A stretch of 64,000 nt of DNA from Trochalopteron elliotii (taxonomy: Eukaryota > Chordata > Aves > Passeriformes > Leiothrichidae): positions 10,069,601-10,133,600 of the forward strand of contig JANPWX010000054.1 in assembly GCA_024734555.1 (NCBI GenBank). The letters run 5' to 3'. A program made the position numbers and the translations under genes. Below are positions 40,275 to 53,357 of this stretch, one piece after another; position 1 is the first letter of the stretch, and each line of letters begins with the position of its first letter. The notes beneath the pieces are model-generated. The model did not search any database and was not told the DNA's origin. It worked only from the letters and a program-made list of their open reading frames with translations.

Positions 40275-40321
40275 GGGGGAGGTTAAGGGGGTTTGGGTTT
40301 TTTGTTTAGATGGGTTTGGGG
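40275..40321 (+). other. G-rich tract, possible G-quadruplex
   Basis: Six clustered G runs of three to five within 47 nt (40275-40279, 40287-40291, 40295-40297, 40312-40314, 40318-40321) lie in a T-rich background, on the strand USP54 is read from. Loop lengths are 7, 3, 14 and 3, so folding is plausible but not ideal. Confidence 0.4.
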
Positions 40322-43300
40322 TTTTTTGTAGGGAGCTTCTGGTGCTACTCAGTTGGGTCATTTTATTGCCAGGCAGAGAAAAAAAAATCGAAGCTGTTGA
40401 CATCATTCTTCTTTTTCTTACCCCAACACCCAACTGGTCTGTTCAGCTTGTATTATACTGCATTTGCACAGCTTCTGCTTCTGTGACCCATTAGGACAGA
40501 GCCTGCTTGTGCTTAACAAGAGTCTCTTTCATGCTTTGTGGATCTCTCCAGGACACAGCAGGACACAAAATAATCCCTTTTGCATTTGGTAGTTTCACAG
40601 TACTGTTCTGGTGAAGATAAAATAACCTTTTTGAATAAAAACAATAGCTTCACCTCCATATGCCTGGTTTTGATAGAAGGAAATTGTGTCATTGTTTCTG
40701 CATCTTCTAAAATGAACAACAGTTTGTTTGGGTTTTTCTTCCCCAGCAGATTAACTACAGATTTTTTAAAATTTTTAAATATTAGGAAGAGTGGTGTAAG
40801 TTTTTAAAATCAGTATGTAATTAGTTTCTTATGGTAGTGTCTGTTAAAACTTAGAGAACCAGTTTTTTTGAATCATAACTTAAAAATTTGAATTTGTATT
40901 TTGAATTCAATCCGGCCAGAGTTTTGTGGAAGTTCATATGCAATCTCATGGCTTCACCTTATTATTAGTTCTAACCTAAAATAAAAGATCTGTATTTCAG
41001 AAAATAAGTTTGTACAACAATCTGCACACAGGAAGATTTCATTTTTGTATACTAGGCATATTCTCTAATGTTGGAGTTTCTGAAATGTTTGACAAAGTAA
41101 CCGTGTATGATGAAGAAAGTATCCTTTGCCTGTTTTAGCCATCTACTGCAACTTTCACATTGTGATATCGGTTAAACTTGGCTTCAAGGCTTTTTTTATA
41201 ACCTTTCAGAAGATCTTTTATACCAAAAGAATTCAAGCAATTTATCTATTTGTAAGGGGTTTCTCAATGAAAGTAAAATTTCAAGAAATGGAGGTAGCTG
41301 AACATCCTGTTGTACAAGGGCTCCTTTCCTGTGTTTGTAGGAACCATTTCATGACTTTCCCTATATTTGATGTTTAACTGTGAGTTCAGGATTGTTGTGC
41401 ATTAAGTTGTTATTATCCCCCTGTTTTAAAACTCACTGAGACCTGCAAAATGGCTTTTTACTTCCTAGGGTCCTATGATGGTCTGAGTGTGCAGCTGGGG
41501 AGGGGCACAGCGTGTCCACGGCTGTGGGCTCGGCCAGCCAAGGACCAGCTGGCCAGGTCTAGGAGCCACGGGGGGGCCATGGCAGCATGTTACAAACACT
41601 TTATTTGCTGGTTTGGGTTGCAAAGGCATGAGGTGTGGTTGTGTCTATTGGCTTTGTATTTAGAAAAGGACAGGACCCAGCTCATCAGCTTGCAGAGTCA
41701 GTCTTTTCCTCTGATTTCCCTAAATGCATTGATCACGTTTCCTTCTGCTGGCCTCCTGCTTGTATAGTTTTACTATCCCTGCTTGTCTGTTCCAGGTTGT
41801 TGGTGAGGTGTTTGGTGTCATGGCATGTTTGCCCCAACCTGTTTGTTTTACTCTTCCATATGCTAGTAACTGCTGTTGAATCTGGAATGTTCTGATTAAG
41901 TAAGCTTTTTCTTGTGGTGTGTGCAAATGTTTTTCCTACTCAAATTCTGAAGTCTTCAGTGGATTTCATAGCAAATGCTTCTCTGTAGAGAGCCAAATGA
42001 AGCAAAAATGAATTTTCCTGTTCTTATTTGTTATACTTATTCCTCTAAAACTACATAGTAATGATCTTAAACTCAGCTTATGCATGTGTGTGCACACTCG
42101 TGATTCTGCTGAAATGTTATTTATAGCTATACAGCACAGATGATGGCTTAAAAAAGAGGAATAATCAGCATGTTGTGGATGCTGGGAGCATTTGCTTTAT
42201 ATTTTTATGTGAAGTATGAATCTATATAATGTTCTGCAGTGCAGCAGTGTTCCTTCTGCTTGTCAGTTTTAGCAAAATGGGAAAAAATGATGTAAGCATT
42301 TAATACTGGGACCCAGCAAAGGCACCATAAACTGCTGCTCACTTTGCCTTTACTCTGTTTTTGTGAGTTCCTCTATACTGCTTTAATTTTGCACCTTGGT
42401 ATGTTATTAGTCTGTCAAGAGCCTGGAGTTACAATCTGTCTTGGTACGTGGTAATAGTGGTATAGATAAAACATAAAATACAATGAACTAATACGTTAAT
42501 CTAGAACTATTATTTTAATACCAAATATTGTCCTGAGCAAAGAGGGAGGGCATAAATGCTTTTATGGTACTAACAAATACATTCTGTGGCTGCAGCTGTT
42601 GATCACAAGGGAGGTGGGAATTATCTGCCCACCTCTGTGGAAGTTTTCACTAGCCAGTGTTATATGTGCTTGTGTTGAGGAAACTGATTTCTGCCCTGGA
42701 TGTCATCTTTCCCCTTGAGCACTGCTGGGAGAGAGCAGTGCATTGCAGTATTTGACTCTGAGATTCTTAGCAGATACAACAGAAAGATGTGTTTTTCCAT
42801 CCAAACGCTGCCCATCTGTTTGATCAAAGTCTGTTGCTTCTCTCAATGTGTTGCTGCCTTTGCTTAACCTTCATTGTGTTTCCTTTGAAATCAAAAGTAC
42901 TAATGGAGTGGGACTTCTTCTGTTTGCCTGTTTTCCTGCAAGATCTGTGTCTTTTGTGGTTGTTATTATATATGGATGTGTGCATATTTCCACATTCAAA
43001 TGTATCATAAATCACTGCTTTTATAGAGAGTTTAATAAAACAGAGGGGTTTGTGGTGCTGTAATGTGAACAGCATATGATTTGGGAGTTGAGTGCTACTG
43101 ACTTCTGTTTTAAGCAAAGAAAGGGGTGTGAAGATTGACAGAAGAACTCACAGTTATAACAAGGTAGCAGTTACAGACTGAAGAAATTTTTTTACAGGAA
43201 GATTCTTCTGTTCAGCAGTGAAAATCTGCAAGGTCAGGAAAAGAATGGCAGCAGGATTTTAGGATTTAGAAAGTTATCAGTCATTAAGACATATGTTGTT

Positions 43301-46300
43301 GAATACTGCTGACTACTTCTGAAATCTTTTGGGACTCTTAAATCGTTGTTGAACTGGAATTCACAAGCCAGGGTACAAATCCCTTGTTTTTTGGATCAGT
43401 GGTATTATCAGTAGAAGAAAGATGAGATTGTTTGTTAATGAGGTGCCATATGAAAATGGGCCTTGAAATCTTCTGGCAATAACTGATGGTTGTAAAATAC
43501 AGAATTTTGCAATCAAAATGTTTATATCTGGAGGCTGAATCAAATACTAAATTCATCTTGAAGCTCCACTTTGGAAAGTCAAGGTGAGGATTTGGAAAGG
43601 GAATGAATAACTGGTATCAGGTGGCTGGCTGAGCTTTTGCTTGTGTCAAACTAGAACCTTCCATTTCACCAGAACTTTTCATTTCAGTTGACAGCTGCCT
43701 GTTTGTCATGTTTTCCTGTGTTATACAGGATTGATTAGTGATGTTTAAACTGCTTTTGAGCAATTGCATAACATTTGAAGCTGCTGTGTTTCTCCTATTT
43801 ATCCAAACTCCACAAGTTCCATGCAGAATGGGATAAAAAGCTGGTTTTACCCCACCCTTCTTCCTTGAGAAATGTCCAGCACCAGCCTGGGGTAAGGTAG
43901 AATGTTTTTTAAATATAGGACTGGGAGAGTAAACTTAGATTTCACATAGAAAGTAATAGAAAATTTGAGGGTAAGCACTTTGGAAATCCAGATGAGTTTA
44001 AATGTAGGCTTTTATTATCATGTACAGCAGTCTTAGAATTGAACGACTGTGAAGGCTAGATCTGAAGGGAGTGCAGGTGGTTTTGAAAGGGTTTGAATTT
44101 ACTTAGGACTGAGCAGACTGTCTTAATTTTGTATATATATTCCTTGCCTCTCCAATTGTCAGAGAGAAGTTGCTGAGATAACAGGGCTGTGTAACATAAA
44201 GGTGGCTGCTGCTTCCAAAGGATTTAGGAAGTAGGACCAGTGGGCTTGTCTGCCTCCATTCCCTGTAACCTCCACAGCAAATGCATGTGCTGAAAATACC
44301 ATGATGCATGAGATCAGTGGCTATTAATATAATGGTTTTTTCTATCAGTAGAACCTTTATCTGGGGAGCAAAATGTGTTTTGGCAATAAGCCCCACAGAA
44401 AGTAAATAATGTGGCATTTGCATCTCTAGCTCTGACCTCCACGCTCTCATTGCTTGTCTTTGAACAGAAGCCCTTTATTACTAGATTAATTTATACTGTG
44501 CTTGTGTCAATTGCAATCTTTAAGAAGATATGCTTTACTCTAGAAACTTCTAGATCATCTTGCAGGTTAAGTAACTGTTGATCAGAAAAGGCTGTAATTC
44601 TGGCTTTAGATATTGAGAGTTATGTTTGGACATTTAATGTATTTTTTAATTATAATATGCCTTTGAATAATTGTCATGTTGTACTGGAGCTCCTTACCAG
44701 ATGGATTTTAATAGCTTTTCTCATTATTTGAGAGGCAGCTGGATATACTGAGTCCTCTTAACTGTTTTATGAAAGTCTGGACACAGGTACCTTACTGTCT
44801 CAATAGCTGTATAGGATAAGTGACATAGTTTCCATTATTCTGAACAGAAATCTGTGTGGTTGTCAGTTAGCACAGAACACAGGTGTTTATCAGCTGATGT
44901 CCTTATTTCAGAAGGGGCTGCAGAAAAGACTAAGACTAATCCTGGAGAACAATCTTCTGCATTTCAAAGCCAATGGCTCTCTGCTGGGTTTTGGGTGGTT
45001 TTTTCTTCTTTTTTTTTTTTTTTTAAACTGTGAAAAATGCTCTTTAAATAGATTTGGCTGACTGTCAGGCTTAAAATCAAATGATTGAGATTAGGTAAGT
45101 GTTTGCAAGATTTCATTACACTGCTTTAAGAGGCAGTCTACCAGAGTTTTATAAAACCTACAAGCATTTTGGGTGAGGAAGTTGGAGAATGTTTTGCTAT
45201 GAAGAGTATTTTCATGCAGTATAAAGCTATACTTGACCCCAGCAGCTTACAGAGTGTCACTTTGGGGTGTTTCTGCAGAATGTGGTCTCACCGTGCCTCT
45301 TGTTGGTCTGAGCAGTTAACAGGAACGTAGAGTGGGTTGGTTTTCATGTTTCATGGTTTATTGGTTGTTGGTTTGAAAAGTTGATATAAAAACATATTCT
45401 TTCTTCATAAAATTGATCCGTTTTTTTCTTCCTATGACTGTAGAAGCATTAAATTATCTGTAGAAATGGCAACATTGCCACAGTGGAGAAATGCATTCCT
45501 AAAAGGTGATTGACCCATCAGTATTTTGACTACAGTTTCTTCTATTGCTTGATAAGCTGTAGAAGTACAGTGGTAGTGACCAAAAATTATGTTTGTTATG
45601 CTAGTTTTGCTTGCTCTTCTGTCTAGTCTTGCATTGTTTGCATTATCTTGAGGTGATCTCTCAGAAATGGCCTTCACTGTGTCTTCTGGAAAAACCTGTA
45701 GTGTTTGATCAAGCTTGCTGTATCTGTACTCTCTGAAGAAGTACATCCATGGATTTGGGGAAATGAGATTTTAGTCTTCACTCCAAGATCATTTTGATGG
45801 TCTTTATCAGCAACTTTTAGCCAGACATTCAAATAATTTGCTTCCAGTAAATGGAAGGATTTCTCTGGTGTCTGAAAGAATATTTATCCTAACCTTAGCA
45901 AACTCTATTTTCCAAAAAAACTCTGGGAAGATAGCCTAGGGTCTCTGGTACTCAGAACTTTGTCTTTACAACACTTCAGGGACTGAGAATTGTGCAATAG
46001 CACATGGAAAACAAGGAAGACCAGTGTGAGTCTGTTGTGGGCACCAGTGGCACTGTGTGGTGCTGTCAGTTCCCAGTTCCTGGTTCCACCCAGTAGGCAC
46101 AAGTAGCACAGAGCCAGGTAATCAGGTTGTTCCTTTCAGAGGGAGACTGACAAATGGGTGCAAGCTTGACAGCAGAAGCATTACAGACTCCTCCCTGCCC
46201 CTTTCTCCCAGCAGAAGCCATCAAGGTTGAGAAATACATGCATAAAGCAGAATTTTTTCCCCTCTGTTGTCCCATTTGTACTGTGAAAAAAATCTTGGCA

Positions 46301-49300
46301 ATGGAGATGAATGTAAAGCTGCCTTTTTGTAGTTGCACTTTATTGTCTAGGTGAGCAAATACATCTGTCTCATATTTCTGGCTAGCTGAAAATCTCAAAA
46401 AGATGAGACATCCTCAAGATGAGGAAATCACCTTCTTTTGCTTCTGTCAGGTCGCTGTCCTCTTCACTCTTTTCTTTATCGACCCTCATGGTTATTTGGT
46501 ATTGGGAAGTTTTTCCATCCCTCTATTTTATTTCGTTACCTTCAGGATCAAATTTAAACTGACTTGCAAAGCTGACTATCTTTTGGGATGTCTAAACTAA
46601 ATGAAGACTGTAATACTGAAATGTCTGCAATTAAATATAATTTAATCCATGCAGAAATTCACAAATACTTTCGTCATTGCAGGTACATTGAGAAAGTGTG
46701 TTCTCAAGCTTCTATTTTTACAAACTTTCCATCTAGCTGAGAACAGCCATGGGATTATTCTTGTCCCTCTTCACTGAAAGAGTCAGACTCAGGAGCCATC
46801 TGGGTGGAAGCTTTCAACAAAATCCATTGTCTTGGACAACTCTTGTCTTTTCTTGTTATCAAAACGATCTTGATTTCAAAGCTGTTTCTCACCTCTTTAG
46901 GTTTTCGGCTTGTGAAGGCATGATTTGCCCTCAACACCATTAATCTACTCCCTACCATCAGAATGGCTGTTAGGATACTGGGGGAAAGGATTCTTCTCCA
47001 AAATCAGACACATTCACACATTGAAGCACTTAGTTTGTTCTGTGTTTGGAAAGTTTTTTTAGAAATATAGAGTAACGAACACTAAATTCTAGACCTCTGC
47101 TTTTATTTAACAGTTTGATAAATACTTAATTGGTGGTTTCAGCCATTCCTAGTGCTATATGAAAGCATCTTTGTTCCTAAACAGGGTTATTCTAATTCAG
47201 CCACATGCTTGGATTGGGGCTTCAAGCAGTAGACTAAAATGTTTGGCTACATGAGACTGCAGTGAGAGGGGTGTTACATTCCACACACCCCTCCTCCTCA
47301 CCCCCCAAAATGAACAATGATAGTGGCACCTTGCCAGAGAATAAAGGATGCAATTAGAGATGTTGTCTCTTTGGGATTGATTTAGCAAGGGAATAAGGGG
47401 ATAAACTGGGTCTTGAAATCTTCTGTGGTACATCTTGTGGAGTGTTGTGGTCTGCTGTCAAGGGACAGACTCTGGTTTCTTCAGGCCAGAAGTACGTGCT
47501 GAGCCATGGCCAGCTTTGCTCTGGGGTTGTGTTGCTGGAGTGATGCCCCATGCCTCTCTCATCTGCTGAGCCTGTCTGTGTGGCTGGGAGCCCTCCCTCC
47601 TTCCCAAAGGAAGCTGCTACAAAGCAGCAGGAAAATCTAGAATGTTGGGTTTGCTTTTTTTATTATATGTTCTTTATCTGTTTTTAATGTTTTATTTGCT
47701 CCTTATTAAAACATTTCTATAATGTTTATTTAATATGAGTTGTTATATTTCATTGCTAAGTTTTTTAGAGGTTGGCACAGTGCAAAGCTGTGTTTTTTGC
47801 TTGTTCTTAGCTGTGCAAAGGCCGTGTAGCCAAGAGTAAACTGAACATGCTTCTGTGAGCAGTCATGGTGGTGAGAAGTCAGTTCTGCTAAGCCTGTGCA
47901 GCAGCAGTGCAGGTACTGAGCTTGCAGGATTGCTGTGAGGGTTTGGGCCAGCTTGAAGTAGTCTTTCTGCAATGAGAGGTGAACTGCAAAGCCTCTAGTC
48001 TTGAATTTTGTTCCAAGACAATAAAAAGAAACTAAAAAAAGTTTATTTACTTTCATGTCTGATGTAGCTTTGCTCAAAAAGTGTTCAAAAGCTAATTTTA
48101 CAGCCTGTTTTGAGAGGAGAGTCTTGTTTTGAACCTGAAGTCCACTGAATAGGTGCAGCTCTCAGCTGTGCATCTTGGGAATGTTTTGGATTGTATTTTT
48201 CTTTGTTTGCAGGTGCTGTTAAAGACTACTGAGTGTTTGGCTGGGTGGTTTTTGTGAGGCAGCACAGAGCCTGCCTGTCTCGGGTCGTTACACGCAGCAC
48301 TCTGCTACGTCTGTGACACACAGCTTAGCCACTGCCCCTATTGCATGTGGTGTTGATTTGCAGAGATCCCTGAACTGATCCCTAAATAGCTCACACAGTA
48401 TGGTTGGCTCATGGTTCGTGAAGGGGTTGAGCAAGGAAAAGGGGCTGAGGCTGAAATTGCTTTGAAATGACTCCTGTGTAAGTTCAGCACTCAGGAATGT
48501 TGTGTGACGGGCACGGTAATGGTCTGTGTCTGCAGGCTTGCAATGCAAGCACGTCTGAAATTTTGCATGGCACACTGGCAACCAGGACTACTCATCTGTG
48601 AGTGGTATTTGCCTGCCTTACAGCAATGCTGAGACTTCATTAATATTTGTAGAATGGGTTTAACAGAAGTACAAATGGAGTATTACTAGAAGGGAGTGTG
48701 TTAGGGTGCTGTAACACATTTGCAGGTATTTAGGAAGTTCTTTGTGTTTTGACAGCAGATGAAGAATTTATAATTGTGTGGAAGGTGAAGAACATGCCTT
48801 CACAGATACCCAAGATATCTTCATAAGGCATTATACCCTCAGTTAACTTTTGCTGATGTACAAACCCTACATATGTCTATTTTATAGTGACTTCATAGTT
48901 CAATTAGTACCTAAAGACATTTGGATTAGAGTTGTCCTGCTCATACCAGCCGTAATAGCTAATTTCACTTGTTATTATGTGTATCAAAAGTTGTTTAATT
49001 CTAGATGTCATAGGGAATGTCCCTGGAAAGTACTACAGAAGTTTCTGTAAATAGGTGGACTATGCTTGAGAGAACTTAAAAAGTGTTGCCATGAATCTTG
49101 TAGTTCCTGTTTCTCGGAATTGTTTAAGTAACTTTTTTTTCCCAGTTTCTTGTAGTTGAGGGAAAAAGTGAACTTGTGGTGAGAAGGGCACTTTCTGTTG
49201 AATAATTGTTTTGGCTTCTTCAGAAGCTTCTATGCCTTTTATAAGATATCATATATCCCATGTACCTAGATTAAGTAGCATTTTAGAGTTACACGTGATT

Positions 49301-49659
49301 TCTGATGAAGGAAATTTGGAGACTGTTTTTTTTTTTCTGGAGAGTGCAGTGGGTTGCTGAGTCAGGGATGAGCCTTGTGCCTTCCATGTTCAGTGCAAAA
49401 TCCCAGTTCTAGGGTGGAGAATGTGCTAGCATGTATTCATAGAACCACAAATCCTCGTGTAACTGTTTGAATGAATAAGATATGTTAAAAAAATAACACT
49501 ATAAGGTTGTAAAGGATATGTTTGACTACTGCCATGAGGTTCACTTGAATGCTGTGGCTTATTTTTTTAATCTAGGTTACATCTTAACCTTTCCAACATA
49601 CTCCAAGCCTTGCTCTTACAGGCTTTTCTCAGAATCCTCTGTTCTTTTCCATATTATTT

Positions 49660-50498
49660 TATTTCTTGGGCGGAGGAACGTTTAGATTTTTTGCTTTGTC
49701 TCTGAAGATTCAGTGTATTGTGGGAGGTGAGGCAACACTGGTCTTGGCAGAACACCACAAAACCAAGAGAGTAATTAAATGACGCAAGCCTTTGATTATT
49801 TTTCTCTCTCAAGCTTTCTGGCAGAGCTGGGCATTCCGATTGCAAAAGGAGGATGGGGAGAAGCAGTTTCTGAAGATCGCATGCGGAATTAGAAGAGCTG
49901 CATCGGAGACTTGCTGCTTCTTTAAAGCTCTTCGCCCTCAAGTTCTGGAGTTACTTCTTTTTCCCCTGTGAGGAGAATGTCCCTTTCATCACCTAAAATA
50001 CATGTAATTGAAAGGGAGCTGCCAAGGTTGTGTTTTGGTTTCTTTGCTCCCTTACTATTTGGATTTTTCCCGTCTTCTTCAGGAGGATTATAGAAGGATT
50101 ACAGAAGCTGCCTTTTTGGGGGTGTGAGAGGAAGTTGGTTTTTTTTGTCTTGAGTCTGGGACCTCCTTGATTTGGCATTTGTTCTCTGAAGTTCCTGCGT
50201 GTTTGGAAGAGGGAGAAGCAGCATAACATGAACTTGCACTACCGTGGATTCCTTCCCTTTGCAAATGTCCTATGTGGCTGCTTTTAAAGGAGGTTGTTGC
50301 ATGCATAAGCAGCAAATGAAGAATACCATCCCAGGCTGGATTTAAAAGAAGCAAACTCCTTGAGTCCTGGCAAAAGGATAAATACTTTTTAAACTATAGT
50401 TTAAGGAAGTCTGGCTGTTGTTCTAGTTTCAAATTTTTTGAAAGGAAGCATCTGATCAACTCAAATATTTTGCCAGTCTAAACCTGCATTTTCTCCAG
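49660..50498 (+). promoter_or_regulatory. Candidate 5' untranslated exon or proximal promoter of USP54
   Basis: The stretch just before the first coding exon has more CpG than the DNA around it, especially 49830-49945 (attccgatt, gatcgcatgcgg, catcggag, cttcgccc). It could be a non-CpG-island start site with a 5' exon continuous with the ATG exon. The alternative is that a 5' intron ends at 50498, where gcattttctccag is a plausible acceptor. The sequence alone does not choose between them. Confidence 0.3.
50491..50498 (+). other. Candidate acceptor before the USP54 start exon
   Basis: ttctccag ends at 50498 behind a short pyrimidine tract. If used, the start exon would begin 13 nt before the ATG, with the in-frame TGA codon at 50500-50502 inside the leader. 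Confidence 0.45.
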
Positions 50499-50511
50499 CT
50501 GAAACGGGAAG

Positions 50512-50658
50512 ATGTCTTGGAAAAGAAATTACTTTTCTGTGGGTCGGGGGAATGTACAGGGCATGTTTACTCCACGAAATACCACCTCAATAGCACCCAG
50601 TAAAGGTCTCAGCAATGAACCAGGGCAGAACAGTTGCTTCCTGAATAGTGCGCTACAG
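50512..50658 (+). CDS. USP54: USP54 coding exon 1 (residues 1-49, start codon)
   Basis: This exon encodes the N-terminus of ubiquitin-specific peptidase 54, beginning MSWKRNYFS and ending [12 protein letters not shown]. The short basic, Ser-rich leader and the block [19 protein letters not shown] are characteristic of USP54; the paralogue USP53 has a different leader. Within it, Cys42 occupies the position of the catalytic cysteine in the USP box (GNTCYMNS-like in typical family members, here GQNSCFLNS). USP54 and USP53 were long regarded as inactive family members, and more recent work reports activity on K63-linked ubiquitin chains. The start is secure: A is at -3 and an in-frame TGA lies at 50500-50502, nine bases upstream. 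The exon ends CAG|GTAAGA at 50658/50659, phase 0. It is likely cytoplasmic; no signal peptide or membrane segment is visible. Confidence 0.96.
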
Positions 50659-53264
50659 GTAAGAGCACAGAATAAAGAATGTTTCTGGTTTTTCCCTCTG
50701 TCTGTTGCAGTATTTTCCCAGGCACTGTGCAACAAATACTGAGTCAGCCAAACTTGAGTACATAATTGTTGGTGGGCCTAGATAAAATAAAGCTACATTT
50801 GGAAAAGCAGATTGAGTTATTGAACAGCTTCTTAATTTTCAGGTTTTCCTGGTGAATTCAACAGCATTTACACAGTCATCACTTACTGTGCTTGAATGTC
50901 TTGTTTGTGTAATCTTGTAGAATATCAACCAAAGCTAAAAATATACATAGAAAATTTATTTTAAAATAATAGGTTATTGCATAGCTTGCAGAATGCATAC
51001 TCCTTGAAAGTAAATACATTTTTTTTGTTGAACCAGTCAAGGTTTGATAATAACTATACAAGATCCATTTTATGTAGTTCAGTTTTCTTTCTGGCTGCTG
51101 CTTTGTAGCTTAGTTTAAATGACTGAGTGTTTACCATTTGATTTAGAAGAAAAACCTTTTCTGGTGCCAAATTCAGTGGAGTGGTATGGCTGCTGTAGAG
51201 GTGTTGTCACCATTTAGATGCTTTGAACATCTCATGGTTGAGATTCAGTCCATTTGGCAGCAGGGCTTAAACCCCTTCACATCAGTTTCCATCCCTTCAT
51301 ATGACTTGTCTGTGCAGCACAGACTGTAGCACAATCAGGTTCTCAGCTAACTTCAGGCTTCCATATAGCCCCAGTGCAAATAGTACAAATATGTGTACCT
51401 ATGACCCTCAGTAGGCTTAATATGCTAGAAATTACAGGGCAAAGAGAAATTTCCAGTGATGTTCTGTATCAATTACCTTTATTAAGCTTTAAGGTGGAAT
51501 GACCAGCTGCTTGCAAATACTGAGTTAGTGAACCTAGGTCTGGTCTAAGTAGATCCTAGTACTAGCTGTATGCCATACATGAAGATGAAAGCATGACCTG
51601 GTCTTTAATCTGCTACAGAAACCTTTTTCTTCTAAAGCTGGAGAGAGATAGGATACTGAAAGTACTTAGAGTCAAAGCTGAATTAAAAACCAAAAGGCAA
51701 GATGGTAATCATTTTATAAAACACATACTTCTGGGGTTTATCCTAGTTTTTTAACACTTAGTCTGAAATGCTGTTGAATGTTTGTTGCTCCTTGCTCTTT
51801 TGAATTTCTATAAACATTCAAGCTAAACTCCCAAAGCAATTACATAAAAAAATTGGACTCATTCCTAAATGTAATTTTTTTGTCCTTTTGTAAAGTCTGC
51901 AGTAGCTCTTCAGGAATGTTTGTGTGTAATCAGATGTTTCAAGGCTTATGCTGCCTCCCAGGCCCTTAAGTACAGGGATAGTTTGAGTATAAACATAGCC
52001 ATGGCAATTATGAAGTTTTTTGGGAAACTTACAGATTATATATAAAAATATGTTTACTGAATTTTACATATTACTATGGTTTAAATAACAAATTGTTCCA
52101 GTTGAAAACACATATTGAAACCAAATTTTGCCTGGCTGCTAAGTTTTTTTCCAGCTGGTTGCTGTAGGTAGATTGATCAGAAATCAGAAGTTTGGTTGCT
52201 CTGTGCTAATGAGGCATTTAGCCAGTCACATGCCAGCCTGGACCTTGCTGCTCTGTCCGGAACCTGGCAGGACGTGATTTAGGTCAGGGCTTGTTGCAGT
52301 GCAAACTTCTGCCTTCTGAAAGGCTGGGGACTGAGGTTTGCAGGAAAGTCCAGTTACTGTTAGGTTGAGCTGAAATAGCCAGTGCTGACCACATTAATAC
52401 ATAAAGAGCTCACTGTAGAACACCTCAGAGAATGGGTATAGTTGCTATTTTACAGATACAAATTTGAATAATTTCCCCAGAGTGCAGAGGTTTAGCGGTA
52501 AAACTGAAGAATAAAAAACCATGCTGCTGTTAGAGCAAATGTCACCTCTCACTATTGCTAGCAGAACATGTAAAAGCCTGCTTGCTTTTCTGTGCTGTGA
52601 CCCTACCTAGTCACACACCTGTTATTACCTCCATACCTGTCCTGAGAGAAAGGTATAACTGCCCTAACAGGCTCGGGTTAGTAATCATGGCCTGTGAGGA
52701 CACTTAGTAATGACAATATTGGGCATAACGGATTTCAGTATTCTACTGTTTTCACTTGCACCAGCTCGTTAATGTATATACTGTTGGTGCTCCGTTTTTT
52801 TCAGCATTTGGGCTTTCTGCTTACAACAAGAAGGCTGTGTAGGATTGGAAGGGAAGAGTTTGATCCCCAGCAGTCCCTGGGGTGTCCTCGGCAGCTCTGC
52901 TCAGCCTCATGGTGCGGTTGCCCAGCGGCCGGCCCTGGTGCCAGCACAGCAGAGCAGTCAGAGCAGGTGCTGTTTAAGCCAGCACTGCCACATGGATGAA
53001 GAAACGAGTTTTCTAATCTAAAAGCACATGGCAAGAAATTCAGAGGAAGGTCATACTGTAAATTAGCATGTGAAGGTTACAGCTAAAGAAGAAAGTTGAA
53101 AACATCAGCTTGCAGTTAGATGAAAGGCATCCCTTTTAAAGGTGATCGCTGATGTCATTGGTATACTTCTTGGATTATTCAGCATATGCAGTTTAATCAG
53201 AGCCTTATGCAATATTTTATTTTATGTATTCATAAAATTGGCCGTGGCCCCTTTTCTGTTTCAG
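50659..53264 (+). other. USP54: USP54 intron between coding exons 1 and 2
   Basis: A GT-AG intron of 2606 nt in phase 0. It starts gtaaga and ends in the pyrimidine-rich ccttttctgtttcag. It contains a MIR-like remnant at about 52390-52520 and a GC-rich patch at 52840-52990. I see no exon inside it. Confidence 0.93.
52390..52520 (+). mobile_element. Possible MIR-like remnant
   Basis: ctattttacagata, followed by ttgaataatttccccagagtgcagag and a diverged tail, resembles the MIR block ccattttacagatga, gaggttaagtaacttgccc, aaggtcacacag. Divergence is high and only one core phrase is clear. Confidence 0.4.
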
Positions 53265-53357
53265 GTTCTCTGGCACCTGGACATTTTTCGCCGCAGTTTC
53301 CGGCAGATCACAACGCACAAATGTATGGGTGATTCTTGCATCTTCTGTGCTCTTAAG
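53265..53357 (+). CDS. USP54: USP54 coding exon 2 (residues 50-80)
   Basis: Ninety-three bases encode 31 residues running from [20 protein letters not shown] to [10 protein letters not shown], continuing the catalytic domain directly after the cysteine box. The [13 protein letters not shown] segment forms the helix after the nucleophile in this subfamily, and the Cys-rich segment [11 protein letters not shown] is typical of USP53/USP54. The borders are tttcag|GTTCTC and CTTAAG|gtaaaa, both phase 0. The exon is therefore symmetric, and skipping it would keep the frame while deleting part of the domain. No stop or frameshift is present. Confidence 0.96.

Larger units (their letters stand above)
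26336..49659. other. Long non-coding stretch, probably 5' intron of USP54
   Basis: No exon could be recognised on either strand over this 23 kb. It holds several microsatellites and homopolymers listed separately, a cluster of overlapping forward open frames at 32767-33888, and a G-rich tract near 40.3 kb. Calling it USP54 intron depends on the inference that transcription starts at one of the two upstream CpG islands. Confidence 0.5.

Noticed and set aside
43338..43556. 72-codon reverse frame considered as a transposase fragment
   Set aside because: No recognisable motif. Length and composition are expected by chance in AT-rich DNA.
48850..49050. 66-codon frame with a hydrophobic stretch resembling a membrane segment
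   Set aside because: AT-rich DNA gives Phe/Ile/Tyr-rich random peptides. No splice context or family match.
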